A stretch of DNA of 64,000 nt from Pseudomonas weihenstephanensis (GTDB taxonomy: Bacteria; Pseudomonadota; Gammaproteobacteria; Pseudomonadales; Pseudomonadaceae). The DNA is taken from positions 310,001-374,000 of the forward strand of contig NZ_JYLF01000002.1 in NCBI RefSeq assembly GCF_001043055.1. The letters run 5' to 3'. A program made the position numbers and the translations under genes. Within the stretch, counting starts at the first letter, position 1; every line of letters starts with the position of its first letter. Shown here in pieces: positions 1 through 9,406 of the stretch. The notes under the pieces were generated by a model that saw only the letters and a program-made list of their open reading frames with translations, was not told where the DNA came from and did not search any database.

Positions 1-609
1 GTCTACGGGGTTGCGGTGGAGCGTTTTATTGGCGAGCGCACGTTGGTCGTATTGCCCCTCGATCCGCGTCTGGGCAAGGTGCAGGATATTTCGGCTGGCG
101 CGCTGCTTGATGACGGCTCGCCGGTGCTGATCGTTGACGTCGAAGACATGCTGCGGTCTGTCGATAAACTGCTCAATACCGGGCGTCTTGAGCGTATTGA
201 TCGGCGTAATCGGCACACGGCCGAATTGGCCCGCAAGCGTATTTTGGTGGTCGACGACTCGCTCACCGTACGTGAGCTACAACGCAAGTTGCTGCTCAAT
301 CGCGGCTATGAAGTGGCGGTGGCGGTCGATGGCATGGACGGCTGGAATGCATTGCGTGCCGAACACTTTGATTTGTTGATTACCGACATCGACATGCCGC
401 GCATGGACGGTATCGAGTTAGTGACGTTGTTACGCCGTGATAACCGTCTGCAATCGATGCCGGTGATGGTGGTGTCCTATAAAGACCGTGAAGAAGACCG
501 TCGGCGCGGCCTGGACGCAGGAGCCGACTACTATTTAGCCAAAGCCAGTTTCCATGACGATGCGCTGCTCGATGCAGTGGTTGAACTCATTGGAGGAGCC
601 CAAACATGA
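1..609 (+). CDS. wspE: WspE, CheA-type hybrid histidine kinase (3' part only)
   Basis: Only the last 202 codons are in the window. The fragment opens inside a CheW-like coupling domain (codons 1 to about 65) and continues into a C-terminal receiver domain from about codon 78. The receiver shows the acidic VVDDS pocket and the phospho-acceptor Asp at codon 129 in TDIDMPRMDG. In the Wsp system WspE is the cytoplasmic kinase that phosphorylates the cyclase WspR and the methylesterase WspF in response to the surface-sensing receptor WspA. The stop overlaps the wspF start (ATGA), which supports co-translation. Identity rests on domain order together with the following wspF and wspR genes; the kinase core lies outside the window. 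Confidence 0.93.
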   Translation, partial: VYGVAVERFIGERTLVVLPLDPRLGKVQDISAGALLDDGSPVLIVDVEDMLRSVDKLLNTGRLERIDRRNRHTAELARKRILVVDDSLTVRELQRKLLLNRGYEVAVAVDGMDGWNALRAEHFDLLITDIDMPRMDGIELVTLLRRDNRLQSMPVMVVSYKDREEDRRRGLDAGADYYLAKASFHDDALLDAVVELIGGAQT

Positions 610-1616
610 GAATTGCCATCGTCAACGACATGCCCATGGCGGTTGAAGCCTTGCGCCGGGCGTTGGCATTCGAACCGGCCCATCAGGTGATCTGGGTGGC
701 GCGAGACGGCGCAGAAGCGGTTTTGCTGTGCGCCGAAAACACCCCTGACCTGATCTTGATGGACCTGATCATGCCGGTCATGGACGGTGTAGAAGCCACC
801 CGCCGGATCATGGCAGAAAGCCCCTGTGCGATTGTGATCGTGACGGTCGACCGTCAGCAAAATGTGCACCGTGTGTTCGAAGCCATGGGCTTTGGCGCGC
901 TGGATGTGGTGGACACACCGGCCTTGGGGGCGGGTAACGCCAAAGAAGCCGCCGCGCCGTTGCTGCGTAAAATCTTGAACATTGGCTGGTTGGTGGGCCA
1001 ACCCGACAAGCGGGTAAAACCGGTGGACACCCCGCCACGTCAGCACAGCATACGCCACGGGCTGGTGGCCATTGGTTCATCGGCCGGAGGGCCAGCCGCC
1101 CTCGAAACACTGCTAAAAGGGCTGCCGAGGCAGTTTGAGGCGGCGATTGTGCTGGTACAGCACGTTGATCAGGTGTTTGCAGCCGGTATGGCCGAATGGC
1201 TCAGCAGCTCGTGCGGGGTCAATGTACGGTTGGCCCGAGATGGTGAAGCGCCCCAGCCCGGTACGGTGTTGCTGGCCGGCACCAACCACCATATCCGGCT
1301 CTTGAAAAACGGCACGCTGGCCTATACGGCAGAGCCGGTGAACGAAATTTATCGGCCCTCGATTGATGTGTTCTTCGAGAGTGTTGCCAGGTTTTGGAAC
1401 GGCGATGCCGTGGGGGTGCTGCTGACCGGTATGGGCCGTGATGGCGCGCAAGGGCTTAAACTCATGCGCCAGCAAGGCTTTTTGACCATCGCTCAGGACC
1501 AACAGAGCAGCTCGGTGTACGGCATGCCCAAAGCGGCCGCGGCGATTGATGCCGCGGTTGAAATTCGACCCTTGGACACGATTGCGCCACGCTTGCTGGA
1601 GATATTTGGCAAATGA
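606..1616 (+). CDS. wspF: WspF, CheB-type protein-glutamate methylesterase
   Basis: 336 residues with a receiver domain (about 1-120, acceptor Asp53 in LMDLIMPVMDG) and a CheB methylesterase domain (about 150-335). The catalytic triad is visible: Ser159 in GSSAGG, His186 in VQHVD and Asp279 in GMGRDG. In Pseudomonas, WspF removes methyl groups from the receptor WspA and resets the system; loss of wspF locks WspR on and gives wrinkly, aggregating colonies. The start ATG overlaps the wspE stop by four bases and follows GGAGG. All key residues are intact, so the reset arm looks functional. Confidence 0.95.
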   Translation: MRIAIVNDMPMAVEALRRALAFEPAHQVIWVARDGAEAVLLCAENTPDLILMDLIMPVMDGVEATRRIMAESPCAIVIVTVDRQQNVHRVFEAMGFGALDVVDTPALGAGNAKEAAAPLLRKILNIGWLVGQPDKRVKPVDTPPRQHSIRHGLVAIGSSAGGPAALETLLKGLPRQFEAAIVLVQHVDQVFAAGMAEWLSSSCGVNVRLARDGEAPQPGTVLLAGTNHHIRLLKNGTLAYTAEPVNEIYRPSIDVFFESVARFWNGDAVGVLLTGMGRDGAQGLKLMRQQGFLTIAQDQQSSSVYGMPKAAAAIDAAVEIRPLDTIAPRLLEIFGK

Positions 1617-1668
1617 GTGACAAAACCCGGCAGGACTGGCTTGAAGGTGGTAATTCAGGTGAACGCGC

Positions 1669-2670
1669 ATGAATGACTTGCAATTGGACGACGTCAAAAA
1701 CGACGAAAACGCAGCGATGGTGTTGCTGGTCGACGATCAGGCGATGATCGGCGAGGCCGTGCGCCGGGGGTTGGCCCTTGAGCAAAACATCGATTTCCAC
1801 TTTTGTGCCGACCCGCACCAGGCCATCGCGCAAGCCATTCGCATCAAACCGACCGTGATTTTGCAGGATCTGGTGATGCCGGGCCTCGACGGCCTGACGC
1901 TGGTGCGCGAATACCGCAATCATCCGGCGACCAAAGATATCCCCATTATTGTGCTCTCCACCAAAGAGGACCCGCTGATCAAGAGCGCGGCCTTTGCGGC
2001 AGGGGCCAACGACTATTTGGTGAAATTGCCCGACAACATCGAGCTGGTGGCGCGCATTCGCTATCACTCGCGCTCCTACATGACGCTGTTGCAGCGTGAT
2101 GCGGCCTACCGTGCGCTGCGGGTGAGCCAGCAGCAACTGTTGGACACCAACCTGGTGCTGCAACGGTTGATGAACTCTGACGGCCTGACCGGGTTGTCCA
2201 ATCGTCGTCACTTTGACGAGTACCTTGAACTGGAATGGCGTCGCGCTTTGCGTGAACAAACCCAGTTGTCGTTGCTGATGATCGACGTGGACTACTTCAA
2301 GTCGTTCAACGACACCTTTGGCCATCTGGACGGTGATGAAGCGTTGCGCAAAGTGGCCGCCTCCATCCGCGATGCCAGCAGTCGACCCTCCGACTTGCCT
2401 GCGCGTTACGGCGGCGAAGAGTTTGCCATCGTGCTGCCCAATACCTCTCAGGGCGGAGCGCGACTGGTGGCAGAAAAACTGCGCCAGGCCGTTGCGGCGC
2501 TGAAGATTGCGCACATCTCGCCCACCGAGGGCAGCAGCCTCACGATCAGCATTGGGCTGGCCACGCTCACGCCGCAACACAGCGGCAACTGTCGCGAATT
2601 GATATCGGCGGCGGACAAGGGGTTGTACCTGGCCAAAAACAACGGGCGCAACCAAGTGGGTATTGAGTAA
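1669..2670 (+). CDS. wspR: WspR, response-regulator diguanylate cyclase
   Basis: 333 residues: a receiver (about 15-135, acceptor Asp67 in [11 protein letters not shown]), a helical linker (about 140-170) and a GGDEF domain (about 172-333). The active loop is GGEEF at 248-252. An allosteric RxxD inhibition site (Arg239-Asp242) lies five residues before it, as in cyclases inhibited by their product. WspR makes cyclic-di-GMP when phosphorylated by WspE and clusters in the cytoplasm; the product drives exopolysaccharide and biofilm formation. It lies 52 bp after wspF as the last gene of the operon. Length and motifs match the characterised family. Confidence 0.96.
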   Translation: MNDLQLDDVKNDENAAMVLLVDDQAMIGEAVRRGLALEQNIDFHFCADPHQAIAQAIRIKPTVILQDLVMPGLDGLTLVREYRNHPATKDIPIIVLSTKEDPLIKSAAFAAGANDYLVKLPDNIELVARIRYHSRSYMTLLQRDAAYRALRVSQQQLLDTNLVLQRLMNSDGLTGLSNRRHFDEYLELEWRRALREQTQLSLLMIDVDYFKSFNDTFGHLDGDEALRKVAASIRDASSRPSDLPARYGGEEFAIVLPNTSQGGARLVAEKLRQAVAALKIAHISPTEGSSLTISIGLATLTPQHSGNCRELISAADKGLYLAKNNGRNQVGIE

Positions 2671-2694
2671 GCCAACTCTCGTCAGGCTCCCCTT

Positions 2695-2718
2695 AGCTGC
2701 TGGCGCAGGCTGCGTCTG
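2695..2718. repeat. REP-like palindromic fragment
   Basis: A short imperfect palindrome around GCTGGCGCAGGCTGCGTC lies in the 76-bp gap between the convergent genes wspR and the methyltransferase. The core GCAGGCTGCG recurs, in either orientation, at about 18483, 26241 and 30245, which identifies it as one of the dispersed REP-type elements of this genome. It may also help end transcription from both sides. Confidence 0.55.
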
Positions 2719-2746
2719 TGCGTTCAGATGCAGTCCAGCCTGGGCG

Positions 2747-3535
2747 TTAGCCGCCTTTCTTTCTGAGCAGCATCAGCCCGGTGGCGTACGCCGTTTTATA
2801 ACGGCCAGCGCAGTAGTGTGCATACAGCGTTTGGTAGTAGTCAGTGATCGCCTGTTCGCGGATGGTTTCGTCGAACTGGCGGCGTACCTGCGTACTGGCG
2901 CCCCAATGCCAGTCCCTGAAGTCGCTGAAGTTCTCAAACTCGACGGTTTCCTCAATGCGCTGTGCGCGCACCATGTCAAAGTCGTGCAGGGTGTCCAGAA
3001 TGTCCCGGCGGCTGAACCTGAAGTCATCAAACACCACCGGTTCAGTGATGCAGGGGTATTGATGGCGGATCTCCATCAAGGCTCGCTCTTGTATAAAACG
3101 CTCGTCCGGCAAGTAATCGAAATCCAGCGCGCACGACAAAAACAAGTCACCGCCGGGCCTGATGGCGGCCGACAGTTTGTCGATCACGGTTTGTTCTTGT
3201 GGAATAAACGCTTGCAAGCAGGCCGCGCAAACGACGGCATCAAAGGGCGAAAAGTGGTCCAGGGAGTACGTCAGAAAGTCACTGATGATAAAACGCACGT
3301 TGGGCGCGGCATGCGCCAGGTTGGCATAGGTGATTTTGTCCTTGGATTGATCGATGCCGACGTACTGTTCGATGTTGTTCAAGTCCACAAACAGCAGGCT
3401 ATTGCCGGTGCCACAGCCGACATCCAGCACATTGCCCTGGGGCGTTGCCAATGACAGCAGTAGCTCCAGGCAGCGCTTGTTGACCTGCCGTGAATTGCGT
3501 TGAAAGCCTTGTGGGCCACACCTCGGGTTTTCCAT
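2747..3535 (-). CDS. class I SAM-dependent methyltransferase
   Basis: 262 residues. The glycine-rich motif I (VLDVGCGTGNS, about residues 38-48) and the following acidic strand end (GIDQSKDK) define a Rossmann-fold SAM methyltransferase. The substrate is not evident: there is no RNA-binding domain, no signal peptide and no membrane segment, so a small molecule or protein target is likely. The start at 3535 is chosen because AGGAG lies seven bases upstream; an in-frame upstream ATG at 3646 has no such signal. The gene stands alone, convergent with wspR. Confidence 0.8.
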   Translation of the reverse strand: MENPRCGPQGFQRNSRQVNKRCLELLLSLATPQGNVLDVGCGTGNSLLFVDLNNIEQYVGIDQSKDKITYANLAHAAPNVRFIISDFLTYSLDHFSPFDAVVCAACLQAFIPQEQTVIDKLSAAIRPGGDLFLSCALDFDYLPDERFIQERALMEIRHQYPCITEPVVFDDFRFSRRDILDTLHDFDMVRAQRIEETVEFENFSDFRDWHWGASTQVRRQFDETIREQAITDYYQTLYAHYCAGRYKTAYATGLMLLRKKGG

Positions 3536-3908
3536 TGCCTTGCTCCTGGTGCTTGTTTGTACGGTCAGCCCAAGGGTGTTATCACGCGACAGCAGCGCGT
3601 TAAAGGCCGTACTGGTTAGGTATAGCGAGCTTGTTGTGATGTGCAATGAAACGCCGGGTAGTCCATTTCTCTAAAGTTGGGTAACTATTCCCAAGCTGTA
3701 GCTGTGATGTGACTTCGCCTGTTTATTGTGGCGTGCCAGATGCAAATTCGCGGTGTGCTGTAGGCCTCGTAAGGCGCGGTCAGTGACGTGTTGCGCCCTT
3801 CGGGCTGCGGCAAATGGCCCATATAAGGCCGCCGGGCGGGCTGCTGTAACGGTATATTTTCGGTATACTCTTTGGCTTTGTAAAAATCGCCTACGAGTGC
3901 AGTCCGCC
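3536..3908. other. 373-bp intergenic region with the prfB promoter area
   Basis: No gene is visible. The region separates the divergent methyltransferase and prfB. It holds a GC-rich stretch rich in short inverted repeats (about 3760-3845). A likely -10 element TATACT lies at 3864-3869, about 40 bp before the prfB start. I could not identify a convincing -35 element at the right spacing. Confidence 0.4.
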
Positions 3909-5004
3909 ATGGAAATCAACCCGATCCTTAACAGCATCAAGGACCTGTCAGAGCGCTCCGAAACCATTCGGGGGTATCTTTGACTACGATCAAAAGCATG
4001 AGCGTCTGACCGAAGTCAATCGCGAGCTTGAAGATCCGAGTGTCTGGAACAACCCTTCGTACGCCCAGGAACTGGGACGCGAGCGCTCATTATTGGCGCA
4101 AATTGTAGAAACCCTCGATGAGATGCACACCGGTCTGGCCGATGCCAAAGACCTGCTGCTGATGGCTGCCGAGGAAGAAGATCAGGCCGCTGTGGATGAC
4201 GTTGCCGCTGAGGTTGAACGTCTGCGCGAGTCCCTTGAAAAACTCGAATTTCGCCGCATGTTCAGTGGTGAGATGGACGCCAACAACGCTTACCTGGACA
4301 TCCAGGCAGGCTCGGGCGGCACCGAAGCGCAAGACTGGGCCAATATCCTGCTGCGGATGTATTTGCGCTGGGCCGACAAGCGCGGCTTCGATGCCACCAT
4401 CATGGAACTGTCTGCCGGTGAAGTGGCCGGGATCAAAGGCGCAACCGTGCACATCAAGGGTGAATACGCCTTTGGTTGGTTGCGCACCGAAATTGGCGTC
4501 CATCGTCTCGTACGCAAAAGTCCCTACGACTCGGGCAACCGTCGTCACACCTCGTTCTCGGCGGTATTCGTTTCGCCAGAGATCGACGACAACATCGAAA
4601 TCGACATCAACCCCTCAGACCTGCGGATCGACACCTATCGTTCCTCCGGTGCGGGTGGTCAGCACGTAAACACCACCGACTCGGCCGTACGTATCACCCA
4701 CGTACCGTCCAACACCGTGGTGAGCTGCCAGAACGAACGTTCCCAGCACGCGAACAAAGACACCGCGATGAAAATGCTGCGGGCACGTTTGTACGAGCAG
4801 GAAGTGCAAAAGCGCAACGCCGCTTCCCAAGCGCTGGAAGACACCAAGTCGGACATCGGCTGGGGTCACCAGATCCGTTCGTACGTACTCGATGCTTCGC
4901 GCATTAAAGATTTGCGTACCAATATAGAACGCAGCGATTGCGACAAAGTGCTCGACGGCGACATCGACGAGTACCTGATAGCGAGCCTGAAACAAGGGCT
5001 GTAA
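3909..5004 (+). CDS. prfB: peptide chain release factor 2, programmed +1 frameshift
   Basis: RF2 recognises UAA and UGA stop codons and triggers peptide release. The first 24 codons (3909-3980) end at an in-frame TGA at 3981-3983. Reading continues after a +1 slip at CTT-TGA-C to 3982-5004, giving 364 residues, the family's usual size. The slip site has all classical parts: a Shine-Dalgarno-like GGGGG at 3970-3974, spacer TATC, the slippery CTTT and a poor-context TGA. This is the well-known autoregulatory frameshift: low RF2 lets the ribosome slip and make more RF2. The catalytic GGQ lies at residues 249-251. The gene precedes lysS, as in many gammaproteobacteria. Confidence 0.96.
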
Positions 5005-5120
5005 GTCGCGCAACAACCGTAAAGTGCGCCGCTGAGGCGCTGCCCCGTGAGGGCCGCCAACGCCCGCTTCCCCCTGCCGCAAGGCGGGGGCAACGAACCT
5101 GTGATGGAATTTTTTAAGAC

Positions 5121-6623
5121 ATGAGCGACCAACAACTCGACCCGCAAGATGTGCAACAGGAAGAAAACGCCCTGATCGCCCTGCGCAAGGAAAAACTTGC
5201 AGCCGAGCGCGCCAAGGGCAATGCCTTCCCGAACGACTTCCGCCGTGACAGCCTTTGCGCCGACCTGCAAAAGCAGTACGCGCAAGCGACCAAGGAAGAG
5301 CTGGCCGAGGCGGCCATCCCGGTCAAGGTTGCGGGTCGCATCATGCTTAACCGTGGCTCGTTCATGGTGATCCAAGACATGAGCGGTCGCATTCAGGTCT
5401 ACGTCAACCGTAAAACCCTGCCGGAAGACACCCTGGCCGCAGTCAAAACCTGGGACTTGGGCGACATCATTGCCGCCGAAGGCACCCTGGCCCGTTCCGG
5501 CAAAGGCGACCTGTACGTTGAAATGACCAACGTGCGTCTGCTGACCAAATCGCTGCGTCCGCTGCCCGACAAGCACCACGGCCTGACCGACACCGAGCAG
5601 CGTTATCGCCAGCGTTACGTTGACCTGATCGTCAACGAAGACGTGCGTCACACCTTCCGTGTACGTTCGCAAGTGATTGCCCACATCCGCAGCTTCCTGA
5701 TGGCACGCGACTTCCTTGAAGTCGAAACGCCGATGCTGCAAACCATCCCGGGCGGTGCTGCGGCCAAGCCGTTCGAAACCCACCACAACGCCCTTGATAT
5801 GGACATGTACCTGCGCATCGCGCCAGAGCTGTTCCTCAAGCGCCTGGTGGTCGGCGGCTTCGAAAAAGTGTTCGAGATCAACCGTAACTTCCGTAACGAA
5901 GGCGTGTCGACCCGTCACAACCCTGAATTCACCATGTTGGAGTTCTATCAGGCGTACGCCGACTACGAAGACAACATGGACCTGACCGAAGAGCTGTTCC
6001 GTGAACTGGCGCAGCTGGTACTGGGCAGCACCGACGTGCCGTACGGCGACAAAGTGTTCCACTTCGGTGAACCGTTCGTGCGTTTGTCGGTGTTCGACTC
6101 GATCCTCAAGTACAACCCTGAGCTGACCGCCGATGACCTGAACGACATCGACAAGGCGCGCGCCATTGCCAAGAAAGCCGGTGCCAAGGTGCTGGGTTTC
6201 GAAGGCCTGGGCAAATTGCAGGTGATGATTTTCGAAGAGCTGGTCGAGCACAAACTGGAACAGCCGCACTTCATCACCGAGTACCCGTTCGAAGTGTCGC
6301 CACTGGCACGCCGTAACGACGATAACCCGAATGTGACCGATCGTTTCGAGCTGTTTATCGGTGGTCGTGAAATCGCCAATGCTTACTCCGAGCTCAACGA
6401 TGCTGAAGATCAGGCTGAGCGCTTCATGGCTCAGGTGGCTGATAAAGACGCAGGCGATGACGAAGCCATGCACTACGACGCTGACTTTGTGCGTGCGCTG
6501 GAATACGGCATGCCGCCAACGGCCGGTGAAGGTATCGGCATCGACCGTCTGGTGATGTTGTTGACCAACTCACCGTCGATCCGCGACGTGATCTTGTTCC
6601 CGCACATGCGCCCACAAGCGTAA
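5121..6623 (+). CDS. lysS: lysyl-tRNA synthetase, class II
   Basis: 500 residues. It charges tRNA-Lys with lysine in the cytoplasm. An N-terminal OB-fold anticodon-binding domain (about 65-170) is followed by the class II catalytic core. Motif 2 is visible as [20 protein letters not shown] and motif 3 as GIGIDRLVM near the C-terminus. Length fits bacterial LysS. It lies 116 bp after prfB in the same direction and is followed by a clear terminator. A GC-rich stretch with small inverted repeats fills the prfB-lysS gap. Confidence 0.97.
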   Translation: MSDQQLDPQDVQQEENALIALRKEKLAAERAKGNAFPNDFRRDSLCADLQKQYAQATKEELAEAAIPVKVAGRIMLNRGSFMVIQDMSGRIQVYVNRKTLPEDTLAAVKTWDLGDIIAAEGTLARSGKGDLYVEMTNVRLLTKSLRPLPDKHHGLTDTEQRYRQRYVDLIVNEDVRHTFRVRSQVIAHIRSFLMARDFLEVETPMLQTIPGGAAAKPFETHHNALDMDMYLRIAPELFLKRLVVGGFEKVFEINRNFRNEGVSTRHNPEFTMLEFYQAYADYEDNMDLTEELFRELAQLVLGSTDVPYGDKVFHFGEPFVRLSVFDSILKYNPELTADDLNDIDKARAIAKKAGAKVLGFEGLGKLQVMIFEELVEHKLEQPHFITEYPFEVSPLARRNDDNPNVTDRFELFIGGREIANAYSELNDAEDQAERFMAQVADKDAGDDEAMHYDADFVRALEYGMPPTAGEGIGIDRLVMLLTNSPSIRDVILFPHMRPQA

Positions 6624-6639
6624 CGTTGCGAAATAAGAA

Positions 6640-6664
6640 GCCGCCGCCAAGGGCGGCTTTTTAT
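6640..6664 (+). terminator. intrinsic terminator of lysS
   Basis: GCCGCC (6640-6645) pairs with GGCGGC (6652-6657) and is followed by TTTTTATT. It sits 17 bp after the lysS stop and ends the prfB-lysS unit. Confidence 0.85.
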
Positions 6665-6774
6665 TGCCTGCTGCCCGGTGGTGTATGCCTTGTTGTGGCT
6701 GCCGCAGGCGGCGGTTGCGGCTAAAAGGGGCGCATTTGAGGCACAGTCATCGTCTTCAATAAAAGGAAACATTC

Positions 6775-7491
6775 GTGAACCTTGTCAAGGCACAAACCGG
6801 TGCCGTAGATGTTGCCACGGCGGTGGCCGGGAGCGTCCAGTATCAAGGCCGCAAAGCCAGTCGACATGGCAGTGAGCAGCGTCGGCAACTGATTCTGGAT
6901 GCAGCGATGCGTATTGTGGTGCGCGATGGCGTGCGCGGTGTGCGCCATCGTGCAGTCGCTGGCGAGGCGGGCGTGCCGCTCTCGGCGACCACTTATTACT
7001 TCAAAGACATCGATGACCTGATCCACGATACCTTTGCCCAGTATGTGGAGCGCAGTGCGGCCTTTATGGCCAAATTGTGGCAAAGCACTGAGGGCAAGCT
7101 GCGCGAAATGGTGGCGTACGGCGATGGTAGCCCGCAATCGCGCTCACAACTGGCCGATGAAATCGCGGCCATGACGGCGCACTATGTGGAGCACCAACTG
7201 CTGACCCGGCGAGACCAGTTGCGCGCCGAGCAGGCGTTCCATCAGGCCGCGCTGCTTAACCCGCGGCTGGCCGTACTGGTGCGGGCACACGAGCAAATAT
7301 TTTTGCAGGGCACGTGTCAGATCTTTCAGGTGCTGGGTTCCAAACAGCCGCAGCAGGATGCCAATGTCTTGACGGCGATTATCGGTCGGATGGAATATCA
7401 GGCCCTACTTAATGGCGCGCAGCCAGCAGTCGATGCAGAGCGGCTCGCTATCCTCACGCGCTACATGCACTTGGTGTTGGCCGCTTTATAG
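6775..7491 (+). CDS. TetR family transcriptional regulator
   Basis: 238 residues. The N-terminal helix-turn-helix is at about residues 40-85 and contains VRHRAVAGEAGVPLSATTYYF, typical of TetR repressors. It is preceded by about 35 extra residues. The C-terminal ligand-binding half has no recognisable signature. The GTG start at 6775 is supported by AAAAGGAAA nine bases upstream. It lies 12 bp before a lipoprotein gene and heads a co-directional run to 10644, so it may control that run. The ligand is unknown. Confidence 0.85.
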   Translation: MNLVKAQTGAVDVATAVAGSVQYQGRKASRHGSEQRRQLILDAAMRIVVRDGVRGVRHRAVAGEAGVPLSATTYYFKDIDDLIHDTFAQYVERSAAFMAKLWQSTEGKLREMVAYGDGSPQSRSQLADEIAAMTAHYVEHQLLTRRDQLRAEQAFHQAALLNPRLAVLVRAHEQIFLQGTCQIFQVLGSKQPQQDANVLTAIIGRMEYQALLNGAQPAVDAERLAILTRYMHLVLAAL

Positions 7492-7503
7492 AAGGATGCA
7501 GGC

Positions 7504-8052
7504 ATGAAAGGTTGGCGCGTAATGCTTCTGGCAGTCTCGTTTTTACTGTTGAACGGTTGTCTGGTCACCTTCAAGCAAGCCCCTTTGGTGGCACAAACGG
7601 CCCCGCAGTCGCTGCTGGGCAAATGGAGCAGCAAAGACGCTTGGGGGCAGGCGCGCCATTTGAACATTCGCGCCATCGATAAAACCCGCTATCAAGCCGA
7701 GGTTTACCCCAAGGGCGAGCCCAAGGCCCGTAAGCGCTACACCTTCATCGTCGCCCGGCACGGCAACCGTTGGTACGCCTCGGCGGCGTTGCCGGCGAAC
7801 GTGGGTGGCGATTACACACTCAATGGCTTTGAACTGACCGACGCGGGCGAACTGGTGGTGTATGACCTTGACCTTGAGCAAATCCGTCAGGCCATCAGTC
7901 AGTCCGCGTTGAGCGGCGACACGGTGGAAACCGCTGAGGGGACTGGCGTACAGATCAACAGCCCATCGGCTAAAGTCTTTGCTTATCTGGATGACCCGGC
8001 GAACTCCGACGTGTTTGTCGAAATCGCCCGCTATCAGCGCGTGGCCAAGTAA
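7504..8052 (+). CDS. putative lipoprotein of unknown function
   Basis: 182 residues. A short basic N-terminus and a hydrophobic stretch end in the lipobox LLNGC with Cys19, so it should be exported and lipid-anchored. The residue after the cysteine is Leu, not Asp, so outer-membrane sorting is expected. The rest is soluble and beta-rich, with no family I recognise. It sits between the TetR gene (12 bp) and the QEGLA-motif gene (24 bp), so co-expression is likely. Function cannot be assigned from sequence. Confidence 0.8.
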   Translation: MKGWRVMLLAVSFLLLNGCLVTFKQAPLVAQTAPQSLLGKWSSKDAWGQARHLNIRAIDKTRYQAEVYPKGEPKARKRYTFIVARHGNRWYASAALPANVGGDYTLNGFELTDAGELVVYDLDLEQIRQAISQSALSGDTVETAEGTGVQINSPSAKVFAYLDDPANSDVFVEIARYQRVAK

Positions 8053-8076
8053 CAGCCCACATCAAAGGAGCACCGG

Positions 8077-9354
8077 GTGGACGATTATCAACGCACGATT
8101 CGTACCTTGTCAGACCGCATCGTGCTGGCCCAAACCCCGATCCGCGTGCTGGATGCGGTGAAGTGGGATGACAGCATCCGTCAGGGATTTCTCAAGGCCA
8201 AGGGCAAGCAAATGCCAGCCGTGGACCGCGATTACTACCTGGGGCGGCCGCTGTCGTTTGATTCGGGCGCGGTGAAGCTGGAATTTCAGAACATCGAACG
8301 TGATATTACCCGCCAGTTGGGTCAGTTCAACCCGGTGGGGCAGATCATGCGCCGCATGTGCAAAGAGTACCGAATGGTGGTGCGCATGCTCGAAGCGCGT
8401 GGCACTGAAGATTTCGGGCTGATCTCGCAGGAACTCTACGGCGCGGCCTCCGATGCGTTCCACGCGGGCGACCCGACGCTGGCCGATCTGGGGCTGATGA
8501 TGTCGGACTATTTGGACAACATCGATGATCGCGGCGCGCTTAAAGACGAAGCCAAAACCCTGACCGCCAAAGACGCGGTGAGCATGCTGCAAAGCCGACT
8601 GAACAAGGTGTTCGGTGAGGCCGAGGATACCATTCGCGTTTTTGAGTCTGACGGCATCGTGGCCGATGCGGCGGCAGGTGCGGACTACATCAAGATTCGC
8701 ACCGATGCGATGTTCAACGAACGTGATGTGCGGGCGCTGGAAGTTCACGAAGGGCTGGTGCATGTCGGCACCACGCTCAACGGGTTGAACCAGCCGATCT
8801 GCACCTTTCTGGCCAAAGGCCCGCCGTCTTCGACGGTGACGCAGGAGGGGCTGGCAATTTTGATGGAAATCATCACCTTTGCCTCCTACCCCAGCCGCTT
8901 GCGCAAACTGACCAACCGCACCCGCGCCATTCACATGGTGGAGGAGGGCGCGGACTTTATGCAGGTGTATGAGTTCTTCCGTGAGCAAGGCTTTGAAATG
9001 CCTGAAAGCTATGGCAATGCGAGTCGGGTATTCCGTGGGTCAGTGCCCAATGGCCTGCCATTTACCAAAGACTTGTCCTACCTCAAGGGCTTCATCATGG
9101 TTTACAACTACATTCAGTTGGCCGTGCGTAAAGGCAAGCTGGAGCAAGTGCCGCTGCTGTTTTGTGGCAAGACCACGCTGGAAGACATGCGCACCCTGCG
9201 CCAGTTGGTGGATGAAGGGTTGGTGGTGGCGCCCAAATACTTGCCTGAGCAGTTTCGTGACATGAACGCGCTGGCGGCCTGGATGTGCTTCTCCAACTTC
9301 CTCAATCATTTGAGCCTGGACCGGATCGAAGCGGATTACTCCAACATCCTGTAA
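8077..9354 (+). CDS. QEGLA-motif (DUF1704) putative metallopeptidase
   Basis: 425 residues, named in databases as 'flavohemoglobin expression-modulating QEGLA motif protein'. The signature sequences are HEGLVHVGTTLNG and TQEGLA. His224-Glu225-His229 form an HExxxH motif and Glu257 of QEGLA is well placed as a third metal ligand. This is the pattern of the DUF1704 family, whose eukaryotic members include tubulin tyrosine carboxypeptidases. There is no signal peptide, so it should act in the cytoplasm. GTG at 8077 is chosen because AAAGGAG ends six bases before it. The bacterial substrate is unknown, and the 'flavohemoglobin' name should not be read as a proven role. Confidence 0.85.
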   Translation: MDDYQRTIRTLSDRIVLAQTPIRVLDAVKWDDSIRQGFLKAKGKQMPAVDRDYYLGRPLSFDSGAVKLEFQNIERDITRQLGQFNPVGQIMRRMCKEYRMVVRMLEARGTEDFGLISQELYGAASDAFHAGDPTLADLGLMMSDYLDNIDDRGALKDEAKTLTAKDAVSMLQSRLNKVFGEAEDTIRVFESDGIVADAAAGADYIKIRTDAMFNERDVRALEVHEGLVHVGTTLNGLNQPICTFLAKGPPSSTVTQEGLAILMEIITFASYPSRLRKLTNRTRAIHMVEEGADFMQVYEFFREQGFEMPESYGNASRVFRGSVPNGLPFTKDLSYLKGFIMVYNYIQLAVRKGKLEQVPLLFCGKTTLEDMRTLRQLVDEGLVVAPKYLPEQFRDMNALAAWMCFSNFLNHLSLDRIEADYSNIL

Positions 9355-9406
9355 CGCTTCGGTAGCTCCCGCGGGGTTACAGGCCCCTCTTTAATAGGAT
9401 TGCTCC

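Noticed and set aside
3909..3983. A separate 24-codon peptide before prfB
   Set aside because: It is the zero-frame part of RF2 before the programmed frameshift, not an independent gene.
4866..6473. Long open frame (535 codons) on the minus strand inside lysS
   Set aside because: It is antisense to a certain gene, has no ribosome-binding site or recognisable domain, and such frames are expected in GC-rich coding DNA.
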